Shown: positions 52,626-62,147, numbered from the stretch's first letter. The stretch: 64,000 nt of DNA from Streptomyces armeniacus (GCF_003355155.1 NZ_CP031320.1:3339367-3403366); one strand, 5' to 3'. The notes: generated from the sequence alone by a model not told the origin. Program-made: numbers and translations.

Positions 52626-52754
52626 GCGCCCGGCAGGGCCGCGCCGCCTGTCAACTAGGGATCTCCTCAAGGCGCGGCTGCTGCAATGGTCGGTGAAGGG
52701 ATTTCCGGCAACACCTGGCGTGTGCGATCGGTCAGCTTCCAGGAAGGATCTGTC

Positions 52755-52973
52755 ATGCGGTCGAGCGAGGCGAACGTCATTCTCCGCGGGGGTCCCGCCC
52801 GGGACCTTCCTGAGCAGGAGCGGATCCGTCGTGTCGAGGACGTCACGGTCCGGATCAAGCTGATGCGCTCGAACCGCTACGAGCACTTCGAGCCGTCCAC
52901 GGACCGGGTCTCCGTGGAGGGGCACGAGCTGCTGGCGTTCGACTGGGCCGGTTCCACCTACGTAGCGGAGTAA
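52755..52973 (+). CDS. DUF5988 family small protein
   Basis: A 72-residue protein starting ATG at 52755 (MRSSEANVILRGGPARDLP), preceded by AGGAAGGA. The segment LMRSNRYEHFEPSTDRVSVE and the ending TYVAE match the DUF5988 pattern I remember from actinobacterial biosynthetic clusters. It lies between the last PKS and the first AT-like gene and is probably in their transcript. Function unknown; an accessory or regulatory role is a guess. Confidence 0.8.
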   Translation: MRSSEANVILRGGPARDLPEQERIRRVEDVTVRIKLMRSNRYEHFEPSTDRVSVEGHELLAFDWAGSTYVAE

Positions 52974-53030
52974 ACCGGGCGCCATCCGCGCGCCTGTCCT
53001 ACCGAAACACCGTCCCGACCGAGGTGGCAG

Positions 53031-53993
53031 ATGGCACTTGCGTTCATTTTCGGCTCCAACCAGTTCAACTACCAGCCCGACGGCATCCTCCAGTTCTACG
53101 ACGAGAACGCCTCCGTGCGGGACACGTTCCAGCACGTCGCGAAGTGGACCGGGCTCGATGTCGACACGCTGCTCCGTGCCGATGTCGCCGCCGAGGGCTC
53201 CCCGGAGCACCAGGTGCGGGTCAATCTGGTCGGGCTGGCCGCCGCGCAGCTGAGCATCCACGACATCCTGGTCGAGAAGGGCATCCGCCCGGCCATGGTC
53301 GGCGGGCTCAGTCTGGGCGGGCTGGTGGCGAGCTGTGTCGCGGGCGCTGTGTCCCGGGAAGACCTCATCTCGCTGCTGTTCCGCGGCAACCAGCGGCTCG
53401 AGCCGCACGAGGGCGGCCGCGCGCAGGGCGCCGCGACGGTGTTCGCCCCGCTCGCCGTGGACCCGGAGTGGTACTACGGCGAGCAGCGCGAAGGCGTCTG
53501 GCTGGGCGGCGACTTCGGGCTGGAGCCGACGGGACGCAGCCGGGTCCTGATGCTCGCCGGTTTCCGCGACGCCCTGGAGAAGCTGCGCGACGAGGCGCCC
53601 GAGCACACGGTCACCGTCAGCGAGGACGTGAACATCGCCGTTCACACGCCGCTGCGCGCGGCCGCCCTCGAGGAGACGCGCCGGCAGGTCTCGGAAGTGC
53701 CGTTCAGCGACCCGCAGTTGAAGCTGTGCTCGTCCATCGAGCAGAAGGTGCTCACCACGGCCGGTGAGGTACGGGAGATGTTCTACCGGAACGTCGCCGA
53801 GCCCATGAGCAACGTGCACATGTACGAGGGGATGAAGAGCAACGGCGCCCAGCTCGCCCTCGTCGTCGGACCCTCACTGATCAAGGATCTGCTCAAGTTC
53901 CCCTTCCCCGTCGGCTATGTGGACAACCCCGGGGCCATCCCGGAGGCGATCTCCGCCATCTTCGAACACGGGGTCGAAATCCAGGACGACTGA
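53031..53993 (+). CDS. Discrete acyltransferase-like protein 1 (ACP S-malonyltransferase fold)
   Basis: A 320-residue protein starting ATG at 53031 after GAGGTGG. The fold aligns with PKS AT domains: the nucleophile elbow reads GGLSLGG (Ser94), the downstream Arg is kept in LLFRGNQ, and the catalytic His is His205 in AVHTPLRAA. The residue before Ser94 is Leu, where ATs have His (GHSxG), so the elbow is degenerate. All four PKS modules already contain an AT, so this may transfer an unusual acyl group or proofread. It is paralogous to the protein at 61101-62147. Confidence 0.82.
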   Translation: MALAFIFGSNQFNYQPDGILQFYDENASVRDTFQHVAKWTGLDVDTLLRADVAAEGSPEHQVRVNLVGLAAAQLSIHDILVEKGIRPAMVGGLSLGGLVASCVAGAVSREDLISLLFRGNQRLEPHEGGRAQGAATVFAPLAVDPEWYYGEQREGVWLGGDFGLEPTGRSRVLMLAGFRDALEKLRDEAPEHTVTVSEDVNIAVHTPLRAAALEETRRQVSEVPFSDPQLKLCSSIEQKVLTTAGEVREMFYRNVAEPMSNVHMYEGMKSNGAQLALVVGPSLIKDLLKFPFPVGYVDNPGAIPEAISAIFEHGVEIQDD

Positions 53994-54036
53994 GTCCGCA
54001 CGCCCATCCGCACCCCACAAGCAAGCTGGAGATCCC

Positions 54037-55095
54037 ATGCCCGGCGCCATTTACGCCGAAGGTCTCAGGAAAACATTCGGTGACGTCACAACCCTGGACG
54101 GAATGGCCCTCTCGGTGCCGCCGGGTTCCGTTCTCGGTCTGCTCGGGCCCAACGGATCCGGCAAGACCACCACGGTGCGCATCCTCAGCACCCTGATCAG
54201 CGCCGACTCGGGCACCGCGATGGTGGCCGGCCACAACGTGTTCGCCGACCCGCAGAAGGTGCGCCTGAACATCGGCCTGTCCGGCCAGTACGCCGCCCTC
54301 GACGAACTGCTCACCGGGCGGGAGAATCTCCAGCTGGTCGCCGAGCTGTACGGCATGCGCACCCGGCACGCCAAGATGCGCGCCCACGAACTCCTCGAGT
54401 GGTTCGGCCTGCAGGAGGCCGCGGACCGCCCGTCCAAGACGTACTCGGGCGGCATGCGCCGCCGGCTCGACCTGGCCGCGGCCCTGGTGGGCAACCCGCC
54501 GGTGATGTTCATGGACGAGCCCACCACCGGTCTCGACCCGTACAACCGGCTGCTGCTGTGGGAGGCCGTCGAGGCGCTCGTCGCGAACGGTACGACGCTG
54601 CTGCTGACGACCCAGTACCTGGAGGAGGCGGACCGCCTCGCCAACGACATCTCCGTGATCGACCACGGCAAGGTCATCGCTCAGGGCACGCCGAACGACC
54701 TGAAGCGGCTGGCGGGCCACGAGCGCATCGAGCTGATCGTGCGCTCGATCGAACAGCTCGACTGGACCGTCGAGTTCCTCAGCCGCTTCGCGACCGGCGA
54801 GGCCACGGTCGACCGGTCGGCGCACCAGATCACGCTGCCCATCTCCGGTGGTTCGAAGGTGCTCGGCACCATCATCAACGAACTGGACGAGCGGAACATC
54901 GCCGTCGACGACATCGGACTCCGCAGGCCCACACTCGACGAGGTGTTCCTCTACCTGACGGGTGAGGACGCCCGGCAGGCCCGCCGGGAGGCCACCGTCC
55001 ACGGGACCGGTCCCGCGGCGGCGGACATACGTGAGGCAGAGACCACTCTCCAGCTCAAGCTCACGCACATCACGCAGACCACGAATCGGGTGTGA
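54037..55095 (+). CDS. ABC transporter ATP-binding protein (DrrA-like)
   Basis: A 352-residue protein starting ATG at 54037 (MPGAIYAEGLRKTFGD). Walker A is GPNGSGKTT, the signature is YSGGMRRRLDLA, and Walker B is VMFMDEPTTGLD. The C-terminal DrrA-type extension includes RPTLDEVFLYLTG. It overlaps the permease gene by 4 bp (GTGA), so the pair forms a DrrAB-type exporter, probably for the polyketide and self-resistance. Confidence 0.95.
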   Translation: MPGAIYAEGLRKTFGDVTTLDGMALSVPPGSVLGLLGPNGSGKTTTVRILSTLISADSGTAMVAGHNVFADPQKVRLNIGLSGQYAALDELLTGRENLQLVAELYGMRTRHAKMRAHELLEWFGLQEAADRPSKTYSGGMRRRLDLAAALVGNPPVMFMDEPTTGLDPYNRLLLWEAVEALVANGTTLLLTTQYLEEADRLANDISVIDHGKVIAQGTPNDLKRLAGHERIELIVRSIEQLDWTVEFLSRFATGEATVDRSAHQITLPISGGSKVLGTIINELDERNIAVDDIGLRRPTLDEVFLYLTGEDARQARREATVHGTGPAAADIREAETTLQLKLTHITQTTNRV

Positions 55096-55964
55096 ACACC
55101 ATGGCCGTTACGATGCCCCCCCACACGAACGCCGGCACACCCGTGGTCTCCGCGTCGCCGTACCCCACCAACCCCGGCCAGACCGGTCGTGAATCGCTCG
55201 TCTGCGCACGGCGGAACATCATCAAGATGTTCCGGGTGCCCGAGCAGCTGATGTTCAACCTGGTGCAGCCGCTGCTCTTCATCCTGCTGTTCGCCTACGT
55301 CTTCGGCGGCGCCATCGGCAGCGGCGCGGGAGGACGGGACCAGTACCGCGAGTACATGATGGCGGGGTTCTTCGCCCAGTCCATCCTCTTCGTCACCGTG
55401 ATCTCCGCCAGCACGAACATCGCGCAGGACATGACGAAGGGCATGGTGGACCGGTTCCGGTCGCTGCCGATGTCCCGCGGCGCGGTCCTCACCGGCCGTA
55501 CGGTCGCCGACTTCGTGCAGAACCTGCTGATGCTCGTCGTCATGATCACCATCGGGCTGCTGGTCGGCTGGCGCATCCACGAGGGTCTGCTGAAGGCCGT
55601 CGGAGGCTTCGCGCTGCTGCTGTTCCTCGCGTACGCCTTCTCCTGGGTCGGCGCCGCCATCGGCATGTCGGTGCGCACTCCCGAGGCCGCGAGCGGCGTC
55701 ATCATCATCATGTTCCCGCTCACGATGATGTCGAACGCCTTCGTGCCCACCCACACGCTGCCGCGGGCACTGCAGCACGTCGTGAACTGGAACCCGTTCA
55801 GCGCCACCGTGCAGGCGGCCCGTGAGATGTTCGGCAACCCGTACGTCCCGTCGGAGTCGTGGCCGATGGAGAACGCCACGTGGGCCTCGATGGGCTGGTC
55901 CGTGGTCCTGATCCTCGTGTTCCGCACGATCGCCGTGAGCAAGTACAAGAAGGCAGCCAAGTGA
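55092..55964 (+). CDS. ABC-2 type permease (DrrB-like)
   Basis: A 290-residue protein starting GTG at 55092 (MNTMAVTMPPHT); ATG at 55101 is an alternative. About six hydrophobic segments are present (LLFILLFAYVFGGAI, FFAQSILFVTVISAS, LLMLVVMITIGLLVG, then three more). ABC-2 features include NIAQDMTKGMVDRFRSLPMS. It is coupled to the ATPase upstream and the sulfotransferase downstream by 4-bp overlaps. Confidence 0.93.
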   Translation: MNTMAVTMPPHTNAGTPVVSASPYPTNPGQTGRESLVCARRNIIKMFRVPEQLMFNLVQPLLFILLFAYVFGGAIGSGAGGRDQYREYMMAGFFAQSILFVTVISASTNIAQDMTKGMVDRFRSLPMSRGAVLTGRTVADFVQNLLMLVVMITIGLLVGWRIHEGLLKAVGGFALLLFLAYAFSWVGAAIGMSVRTPEAASGVIIIMFPLTMMSNAFVPTHTLPRALQHVVNWNPFSATVQAAREMFGNPYVPSESWPMENATWASMGWSVVLILVFRTIAVSKYKKAAK

Positions 55965-57283
55965 CGGCAGCCGAAGACACCACGGGAGCCCGTATGCTGC
56001 GCGATTCCGCGCCGCCCCGCCCGCAGGACCTGACGGGGCGGGGTGCCGCGCTGGCCCGCCCTAAGCTGCCGGCGGCCATGCGGCTGCTCGGCGGCGCCTT
56101 CACACCGCTCGCGCAGCGGATGTGGCAGTTCGACCCGGAGCAGCTGAAAGCCAAGGCACGGGCCAAGACCGGGCTGACGGACTTCGGGGACGACGCGCCG
56201 CTGGACGAGCCGCTCGAGGTGCTGTGCCGGTCCATCCGCACCGAGCTGCAACTGAGCACCAACGGCCGGTTCGTGCTGCACAACCAGATCCTGGGCAGCC
56301 TCGTGAACCGGCTGCGGCTGCAGGAACTCACCGCCGGCCACCCGGAGATCTTCGAGGCGCAGGTGTCCTGCCCGGTGTTCGTCACCGGCACCCCGCGGAC
56401 CGGCACCACGTTCGTACAGAAGCTCCTGTGGCAGGACAGCGGCTTCCGCTGCCTGCCGCTGTGGGAGAGCAGCCACCCGCTGCCCAAGGGTGACCCGACG
56501 GCGGCGCAGAAGGACCCGGACCCGCGGATCGCGGCGAGCCGTACGGAGCTGAAACTCACCAACAAGATCCTGCCCGAACAGGCCAGCATGCACGGGCTGG
56601 TGCACGACGAGCCGGAGGAGGAGAACCCGCTGCTGGCGATCTCCCACTGCTCGTCGATGTACGAGAACATCGCGCTCGTGCCGGCCTACCGCGAGTGGTA
56701 CACCCAGGCCGACCACACCCCGGGCTACCGGCACTTCGCGCGGGTCCTGCAGTACCTCCAGTGGAGCCGTCCCGGCGGCGACCGCTGGGCGCTGAAGGCG
56801 CCGGGCCACCTGGAGATGCTCGGGCCGCTGCTGTCGGTCTTCGACGACGCCACCGTCGTCCAGACCCACCGCGACCCGGTCACCTCGGTGATCTCGTTCG
56901 CCAACATGGTCACGTACGGCGCCCGCGTCTACTTCGACCGCCCGGACCCGCTCCTGGTGGGGCAGTACGCCGCGGACTTCATCGAACGGCTGCTGCGCGC
57001 CGCCGTACGGGACCACGAGAAGGCGGGCGACCGGGTCGTCGACATCAAGTTCCGCGACCTCGTCTCGGACCCCCTGGGCGAGATGAAGCGGGTCTACGAG
57101 GCGGCGGACCGCGAGCTGGACGCCGCCACCGAGCGGGCGATGCGGGACTACGCCGAGTCGGAGAGCAAGCGCGGCGGCCGCCACAAGTACGCCGCGGAGG
57201 ACTTCGCCCTGGACGTCGAGGCGCTGCGGGAGCGGTTCGGCTTCTACTACGAGCACTTCGACGTGGCGGTGGAGAGCCGCTGA
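55961..57283 (+). CDS. Sulfotransferase family protein
   Basis: A 440-residue protein from GTG at 55961, overlapping the permease stop by 4 bp. The PAPS 5'-phosphate loop is FVTGTPRTGTTFVQKLL at about 140-156. A 3'-phosphate-type segment follows (THRDPVTSVISFANMV). This matches the Sulfotransfer_3 type and would move sulfate from PAPS to a hydroxyl. Being coupled to the exporter suggests late tailoring before export. Sulfation can also prime decarboxylative off-loading (curacin), but there the domain is fused to the PKS. The substrate is unknown. Confidence 0.87.
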   Translation: MTAAEDTTGARMLRDSAPPRPQDLTGRGAALARPKLPAAMRLLGGAFTPLAQRMWQFDPEQLKAKARAKTGLTDFGDDAPLDEPLEVLCRSIRTELQLSTNGRFVLHNQILGSLVNRLRLQELTAGHPEIFEAQVSCPVFVTGTPRTGTTFVQKLLWQDSGFRCLPLWESSHPLPKGDPTAAQKDPDPRIAASRTELKLTNKILPEQASMHGLVHDEPEEENPLLAISHCSSMYENIALVPAYREWYTQADHTPGYRHFARVLQYLQWSRPGGDRWALKAPGHLEMLGPLLSVFDDATVVQTHRDPVTSVISFANMVTYGARVYFDRPDPLLVGQYAADFIERLLRAAVRDHEKAGDRVVDIKFRDLVSDPLGEMKRVYEAADRELDAATERAMRDYAESESKRGGRHKYAAEDFALDVEALRERFGFYYEHFDVAVESR

Positions 57284-57300
57284 CCCCGTGGTACGCGTAC

Positions 57301-57331
57301 GCGCCCGGCGGACCGTGGGTCAGCCGGGCGC
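57301..57331. terminator. Hairpin between convergent sulfotransferase and EhpF-like genes
   Basis: GCGCCCGGC (57301-57309) pairs with GCCGGGCGC (57323-57331), a 9-bp perfect stem with a 13-nt loop, 18 bp past the stop at 57283. Confidence 0.65.
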
Positions 57332-57416
57332 GCGTCGTGTGTACGGGCGCTGTGTGCGCGGGCAGCCGGTGCGGGCGGTCGTGCGCGGGCCGTGGTGGCG
57401 GGTCGGCACGCGCCGC

Positions 57417-58496
57417 TCAGTACAGGCCTTCCGGGGCCGACTTGCTCTTCGTCAGCGGCTCCACGTTCGCGACGCCGTCGCACGGCCACTGCGGGCCGGT
57501 GTCGTGGCGGATGGCCTGGTCGCGGTCCAGGATGTTCGGCAGGAACAGGTCCTCGTGCAGCACCGTGAGCCGTACGCGGCCCAGCTCGCCGTAGCCCACC
57601 AGGCGGGTCGGGTCGTCCTTGTCCACCACCGCGTGCGTGGCCTGCGGGTAGTTGGAGACGTACGCCAGCCGGCCGGAGCCCTCCTCGTACGGCAGCCCCA
57701 TGCCGCAGCCGAAGGTGTTGCCGTAGCGCACGCAGATCACGTCGCCCGCGATGGCCGCCTTGAAGTCCTCGTACTGCTTGGTCGTGATGTGCGTGCCGGA
57801 GAGGCCCACGCCCTGGAGCTTCCCCACCAGGTCGGGCCGCTTGCGGAGCAGCACCTGCAGCATGGCGGGCGTCGTCTCGAGGTAGTCCACCTGCTGGCTG
57901 TCCAGGATGGCGATGACCTGCCCGCTGGTGTGGTCCACGTACTGGTTCATCTCGTTGAGCCGGCTGCCGCGGATCAGCTCCTTGACCCAGCGCGGGTCGA
58001 GGTCGATGCCGTACAGGATGGACGAGCTCATCCGCGTCACGCGCTCCAGCATGCTCCCGATGAGGTGCGGCCCGCTCGGGCCGGCGAACAGCCAGGTGCG
58101 CCCCGGCTCGAACCCCGCCGTCTCCTGGCTGTACTGCCACCAGCCGGCGACGACCTCGGCCATCCGCTCGGTGTAGAACACCCGGCATGGGGCGCCCGTG
58201 GTGCCGCCCGACTCGAAGACGCGGCCGGTCAGCGGGCGCTCCACGGCCTGCGGGAGCATGTCGACCGGGTCGAGGTCGCGCAGCACGCTCAGATCGAAGT
58301 TGCCGAACGCGGACAGCTCGTCGTAGCGGGTGATCTCGAGCGGGTCGAAGCCGAGTTCCGGCACCTGCTTGAGCCAGTACGGGCTGCCCGTCTCGGGGTC
58401 GAACTGCCGGCGCAGGACCTTGCGCGTCCACGCGTCCAGGTCCGTGTCGAGCCAGCTTTCGGCGGAGAAGGCTCCGGGTGTGTCGGTGGCCGTCAT
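57417..58496 (-). CDS. EhpF-like adenylate-forming protein 1
   Basis: A 359-residue protein starting ATG at 58496 (MTATDTPGAF) after AGAGGA. The P-loop is ESGGTTGAPC at about 95-104. Other conserved blocks are RQFDPETGSPYWLK and FLPNILDRDQAI. The protein ends where adenylating enzymes would begin their small C-terminal domain, so the Lys used in catalysis is absent. The closest remembered family is EhpF of phenazine (griseoluteic acid) biosynthesis, about the same length. It presumably activates or binds a carboxylate. The second copy is at 62243-63352. Confidence 0.8.
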   Translation of the reverse strand: MTATDTPGAFSAESWLDTDLDAWTRKVLRRQFDPETGSPYWLKQVPELGFDPLEITRYDELSAFGNFDLSVLRDLDPVDMLPQAVERPLTGRVFESGGTTGAPCRVFYTERMAEVVAGWWQYSQETAGFEPGRTWLFAGPSGPHLIGSMLERVTRMSSSILYGIDLDPRWVKELIRGSRLNEMNQYVDHTSGQVIAILDSQQVDYLETTPAMLQVLLRKRPDLVGKLQGVGLSGTHITTKQYEDFKAAIAGDVICVRYGNTFGCGMGLPYEEGSGRLAYVSNYPQATHAVVDKDDPTRLVGYGELGRVRLTVLHEDLFLPNILDRDQAIRHDTGPQWPCDGVANVEPLTKSKSAPEGLY

Positions 58497-58617
58497 CGTG
58501 TTCCTCTCAGGCGGCGGCGGTGCCCGCCGGATGGGGTTTCCGGCGGTCCGTCCATCCTCCGCCGCACCGCTTGGGGAAATCCTCACAACTGCCCGTGCAG
58601 GCACGGGCACCGGGCCG

Positions 58618-60012
58618 TCAGGCGCCGCCCTGCGGCACGCCGTCCGGCGCGTACGCGTGCAGCCGCTCCTGCCACCGCTCCGTACGGAACGTGGCGGCCG
58701 TCGCACGCGGCATGCTGATGTGCACGTTCATCGAGCCCTCCTCGTCGGGCGTCGGCAGGAAGTGCACCATCCACGGGACGGGCAGACGCGCCGGTTCGCA
58801 CCAGAACGGGGTTCCGGCGCCGAGGTCGATCTCGTAGAACGGCAGCTTGGACAGGTTGTTGAGTTCCACGGTGTCGTTGAACGCCCCGAACGGCATCCTC
58901 GGCATGATCCGCCGCTCCCGGCCCGCGGCCCGCTGCGCGAGCAGGAACGCCGTCTCGTCGCGCAGCTTCTCGGCGGTGATCCCCGACAGGCCCTCCCGTA
59001 CGGTGTGCGCGATGTCGCCCAGCGCGCGGGAGCGCAGCTGCCCGGCCGTCATGTGGGGCCGGACGCTGGTGATGGTGTTGCCCCAGTAGTGCTCCGGCAG
59101 CGTGTCGCCTGGTATGGAGCTGAACTGGGCGATCAGTCCGAGCGTCTCGTTCGCGTCGGCCGGCCGGTCGCGGAGTTCGGCGACGGTCTGCCACACGTGT
59201 GCGGCGACCGCGTCGCTGGTGGAGACCCAGCGGCCGGTGCCCGCGAGGTCGTTCATGGCCGCCGCCTTCAGCTCCCGCGTCTCCGCGCCGCTGAGCCGCG
59301 CGGACACGGTCTCGATGCGCGGGGCGGTGACGGCGATCCTGGCCAGCAGGCTGAACTTCGCGCGCCGGCTCGCCAGAACGAAGCGCTCGCTGCGTTCGGT
59401 GGCCTCCGGCGGCGCGTCCGCGCCCAACTCGTCGAGCCGCTCACGGTCGTGGTTCGGCTCCGGATAGTCCCGCCCGAGGTGCTCGCAGGACCAGTTCGCC
59501 ATGAACGTCGCGTACGCGCGCGCGTCCACCAGCACGTGCTTGATGCGGATGCCCAGTATCGTGCCGCCGCCGGCGGTGTGCGTGAGCCGCACCGCCAGCG
59601 TGGGCAGGTTCTCGCCCGTCATCTGGAACAGCGGCACCCGAGGCAGCAGCTGCGGCAGCGACGGACGTCCGGGCCGCCCGTGCTCGTGCTCGGCCATGCT
59701 GAGCGGCGAGTCCTCCTCCTCGAAGAGGGCTCCCGCGTCGTTGCAGACGACGCTCAGCCCGCCGTCCGCGTCCCGCTCCAGCCGGCCGCCAAGCACCTGG
59801 TGGTGCCGCATCGTCCTGGCGAGCGACTCGCGCAGCGCGGCACCGTCCAGCGTCTCGCGGAAGAAGAACGCGCGGTCGGTGTAGAGGGTGCCGGTGATCG
59901 TGTCGAGGGCGCTGAGCCGTACGCGCCCGCCGCTCACCCCCGACCGTACGGTGAAGGTGCGCCGCGCGCGCTCCTCGGCGCGGCGCTTCGTCCTGAGCCC
60001 TGGCACGGCCAT
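58618..60012 (-). CDS. BAHD-like (transferase family) acyltransferase
   Basis: A 464-residue protein from ATG at 60012, 1 nt after the thioesterase stop; GTG at 60021 would overlap it. The active-site HxxxD appears as KHVLVDARAY. The N-terminal DTITGTLYTDRAFFF and the later VSTSDAVAAHVWQ fit the PF02458-type transferase/condensation superfamily. The second BAHD motif (DFGWG) is not evident. It would acylate a hydroxyl or amine from a thioester donor, a plausible polyketide tailoring step. The donor is unknown. Confidence 0.77.
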   Translation of the reverse strand: MAVPGLRTKRRAEERARRTFTVRSGVSGGRVRLSALDTITGTLYTDRAFFFRETLDGAALRESLARTMRHHQVLGGRLERDADGGLSVVCNDAGALFEEEDSPLSMAEHEHGRPGRPSLPQLLPRVPLFQMTGENLPTLAVRLTHTAGGGTILGIRIKHVLVDARAYATFMANWSCEHLGRDYPEPNHDRERLDELGADAPPEATERSERFVLASRRAKFSLLARIAVTAPRIETVSARLSGAETRELKAAAMNDLAGTGRWVSTSDAVAAHVWQTVAELRDRPADANETLGLIAQFSSIPGDTLPEHYWGNTITSVRPHMTAGQLRSRALGDIAHTVREGLSGITAEKLRDETAFLLAQRAAGRERRIMPRMPFGAFNDTVELNNLSKLPFYEIDLGAGTPFWCEPARLPVPWMVHFLPTPDEEGSMNVHISMPRATAATFRTERWQERLHAYAPDGVPQGGA

Positions 60013-60013
60013 C

Positions 60014-60781
60014 TCACGCACCGTCCGCGCGGGACGCGGCGAAGTGCCCGCGGAGCACGGCCATCACCTCGGCCGCACGCTCCGAGAGGAAGAAGTGGCC
60101 GCCCGGGAACACCTGGAGGTCGGAGCCGCCGGAAGTGTGCTTCTTCCAGTCGGCGGCCTCGTCCAGGGTGGTCTTCGGGTCGTCGTCGCCGACCAGTACG
60201 GAGATGGGCGCGCGCACCGTCTTGCCGGCGCCGCTCTCGTACGTCTCCACCGCCGTGTAGTCGCTGCGGATCGCCGGCAGGATCATCCGCAGCAGCTCCT
60301 CGTCGCCGAGCACCTGCGCGTCCGTCCCGGCCAGTTCGCGCAGCTCCGCGACCAGCCCGTCGTCGTCCCGCTTGTGCACCTGCTCGTCGCGGTGCCGGGA
60401 CGGTGCGCGGCGCCCGGAGGCGAAGATCCGTACGGGCTGCTTCCCGTCGCGCTCCAGACGGTGCGCGACCTCGAACGCCACGACGGCGCCCATGCTGTGC
60501 CCGAAGAACGTCACCGGCCGGTCCATCCAGCCGCTCAGCGCCTCGGCGACCCGGTCGGCGAGCACGTCGACGGAGTCGATACCCGGCTCCTGGCGGCGGT
60601 CCTGCCGGCCCGGGTACTGGACGGCGAGCACGTCCACCTCCGGCTTCAGCGCGGCCGACACCGGAAAGTAGAAGCTCGCCGAGCCCCCCGCGTGCGGGAA
60701 GCAGATGAGGCGTTGGCTCGCCTCGGGTGCCGGGTGGAACCTCCGGCACCACAGGCCGTCGTCTGCGGATGCTGCAGTCAT
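60014..60781 (-). CDS. Type II thioesterase
   Basis: A 255-residue protein starting ATG at 60781 (MTAASADDGL). The pattern is typical of type II TEs: LICFPHAGGSASFY near the N-terminus, nucleophile elbow FFGHSMGAVVAFE, catalytic Asp in the VLVGDDDPKT region and His in FPGGHFFL. These enzymes clear stalled or wrong acyl groups from carrier proteins. It is adjacent to the BAHD-like gene downstream and probably heads that minus-strand operon. Confidence 0.95.
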   Translation of the reverse strand: MTAASADDGLWCRRFHPAPEASQRLICFPHAGGSASFYFPVSAALKPEVDVLAVQYPGRQDRRQEPGIDSVDVLADRVAEALSGWMDRPVTFFGHSMGAVVAFEVAHRLERDGKQPVRIFASGRRAPSRHRDEQVHKRDDDGLVAELRELAGTDAQVLGDEELLRMILPAIRSDYTAVETYESGAGKTVRAPISVLVGDDDPKTTLDEAADWKKHTSGGSDLQVFPGGHFFLSERAAEVMAVLRGHFAASRADGA

Positions 60782-61100
60782 CAGACGGGGTCGTCCTTTC
60801 CGGAACAGCGCGTGGGCGCGTGCACACGGACACGCGCGGAACGGGTGCGCGCGGCACGTATCAGGCATGGATCAGGCAATAGCCACTATTCACGGCGCCG
60901 GGCTGGTCAGCACAAGGGGGGTCGGGCGTAAGGGCGCTAAGTCTGGGTCTTTCCCCGATTCTTGAGCGTCCGCGGGAGGGCACGCTGGTCGGCCCCACGG
61001 GCACGATCTAGTGTCACGAGCAGTCCAGCCCCGCCGAGGGGTCCGTCCACCCCGCCGAGGGGCCACCTGAGGACACCCCGATGACACCAGAGGTCGAAGA
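60782..61100. other. Divergent promoter region between TE II and the second AT-like gene
   Basis: About 320 bp with no supported gene. A 7-codon mini-ORF (MTPEVEE, 61081-61104) overlaps the start at 61101 and could be chance. No clear -10/-35 was assigned. Confidence 0.5.
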
Positions 61101-62147
61101 ATGAGTCTGGCGTTTCTCTGCGGCACCGAACTGCTCGACGACGAGACGCGGGAAATCCGGGGAGCCGGGGGCTTTCACGAGCAGTCGCCCGTGATGCGCT
61201 ACCAGTACGCGAAATTCGCCTCGTGGGCCGGCGTCGGCGTGAGCGCCCTGCTGGATCCCGCGACCGCGGACGGCCACCGGGACCGCGCACGCGCCGAACG
61301 GGTCGCGCTCACCGCCGCCATGCTCGGCATCCACGACGTCCTCGGCGTGCACGGCATCCGCCCGGCGGTGCTCGGCGGCTTCGGCACGGGCGCGCTGGCG
61401 GCCGGGTGCCTGGCGGGCGCGCTGCCGCGCGAGGAGCTGTTCGCGCTGCTGCTGGACGGCATGGGCGGCATGGGCGGCCTGGAAGGCACAGCCGGAGCGG
61501 AGGGCGCGGACGTCACGGACGTGGCGGACGTACGGGACGCGCCGGACGTACGGCAGGACGGGCGCGGTCCGGGCCAGGCCCGCGCCGTGGTGTTCCTGCC
61601 GCGGGACCGCGACCCGGAGTGGTACGCGGCGCTGGACCCGCGCCGGGTACGCGTCGGCGCCTCGCTCGGCACCGAACCCGACGGCACCTGCCGGGTGCTG
61701 CTGCTCACCGGCGACGCCGAGGCGCTCACCGCGCTGGCCGGGGAGGCACCCGAGGGCGCCGTACGGCTGTCGGGCGGGCACCCCGCGGTGCTGCACAGCC
61801 CGCTGGCGCTGACGGAGCACGAGAGGGCCGTTCAGCGGCTCCGGAGGCTGGAGTTCCGCGACCCCGAACCGCCCGTCTGCTCCTGCCTGGAGCCGGGGAC
61901 GCTGACCGGCGCGGGTGAGGTACGGGACCTGTTCGGGCGCTGCGTGGCCGAACCGGCCGACATCGGGGCGCTCGTCTCGGGCCTGGCCGAGCAGGGCACG
62001 CGGCTGGCGCTCGTACTCGGCCCGTCGCTGCCGCGGCACGTCATCGACTTCCCGTTCCCGGTGGTCCACGTGGACGCCCCGGAGCGGGTGGCCGACGCGA
62101 TCGCGTCGCTCCTCGAGTACGGCGTGGGCGTCCCCACCCCCGGCTGA
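61101..62147 (+). CDS. Discrete acyltransferase-like protein 2, catalytically incomplete
   Basis: A 348-residue protein starting ATG at 61101 (MSLAFLCGTELL). It aligns along its length with the protein at 53031 (IHDVLGVHGIRPAVLGG against IHDILVEKGIRPAMVGG). The nucleophile elbow reads GGFGTGALAAG, so Ser is replaced by Gly95, and the conserved Arg becomes Asp (LLLDGMG). The catalytic His is kept (His232, VLHSPLAL). An acidic Ala/Asp/Val insertion follows residue 120. It probably cannot form an acyl-enzyme and may be a structural partner of the first AT-like protein. Confidence 0.78.
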   Translation: MSLAFLCGTELLDDETREIRGAGGFHEQSPVMRYQYAKFASWAGVGVSALLDPATADGHRDRARAERVALTAAMLGIHDVLGVHGIRPAVLGGFGTGALAAGCLAGALPREELFALLLDGMGGMGGLEGTAGAEGADVTDVADVRDAPDVRQDGRGPGQARAVVFLPRDRDPEWYAALDPRRVRVGASLGTEPDGTCRVLLLTGDAEALTALAGEAPEGAVRLSGGHPAVLHSPLALTEHERAVQRLRRLEFRDPEPPVCSCLEPGTLTGAGEVRDLFGRCVAEPADIGALVSGLAEQGTRLALVLGPSLPRHVIDFPFPVVHVDAPERVADAIASLLEYGVGVPTPG

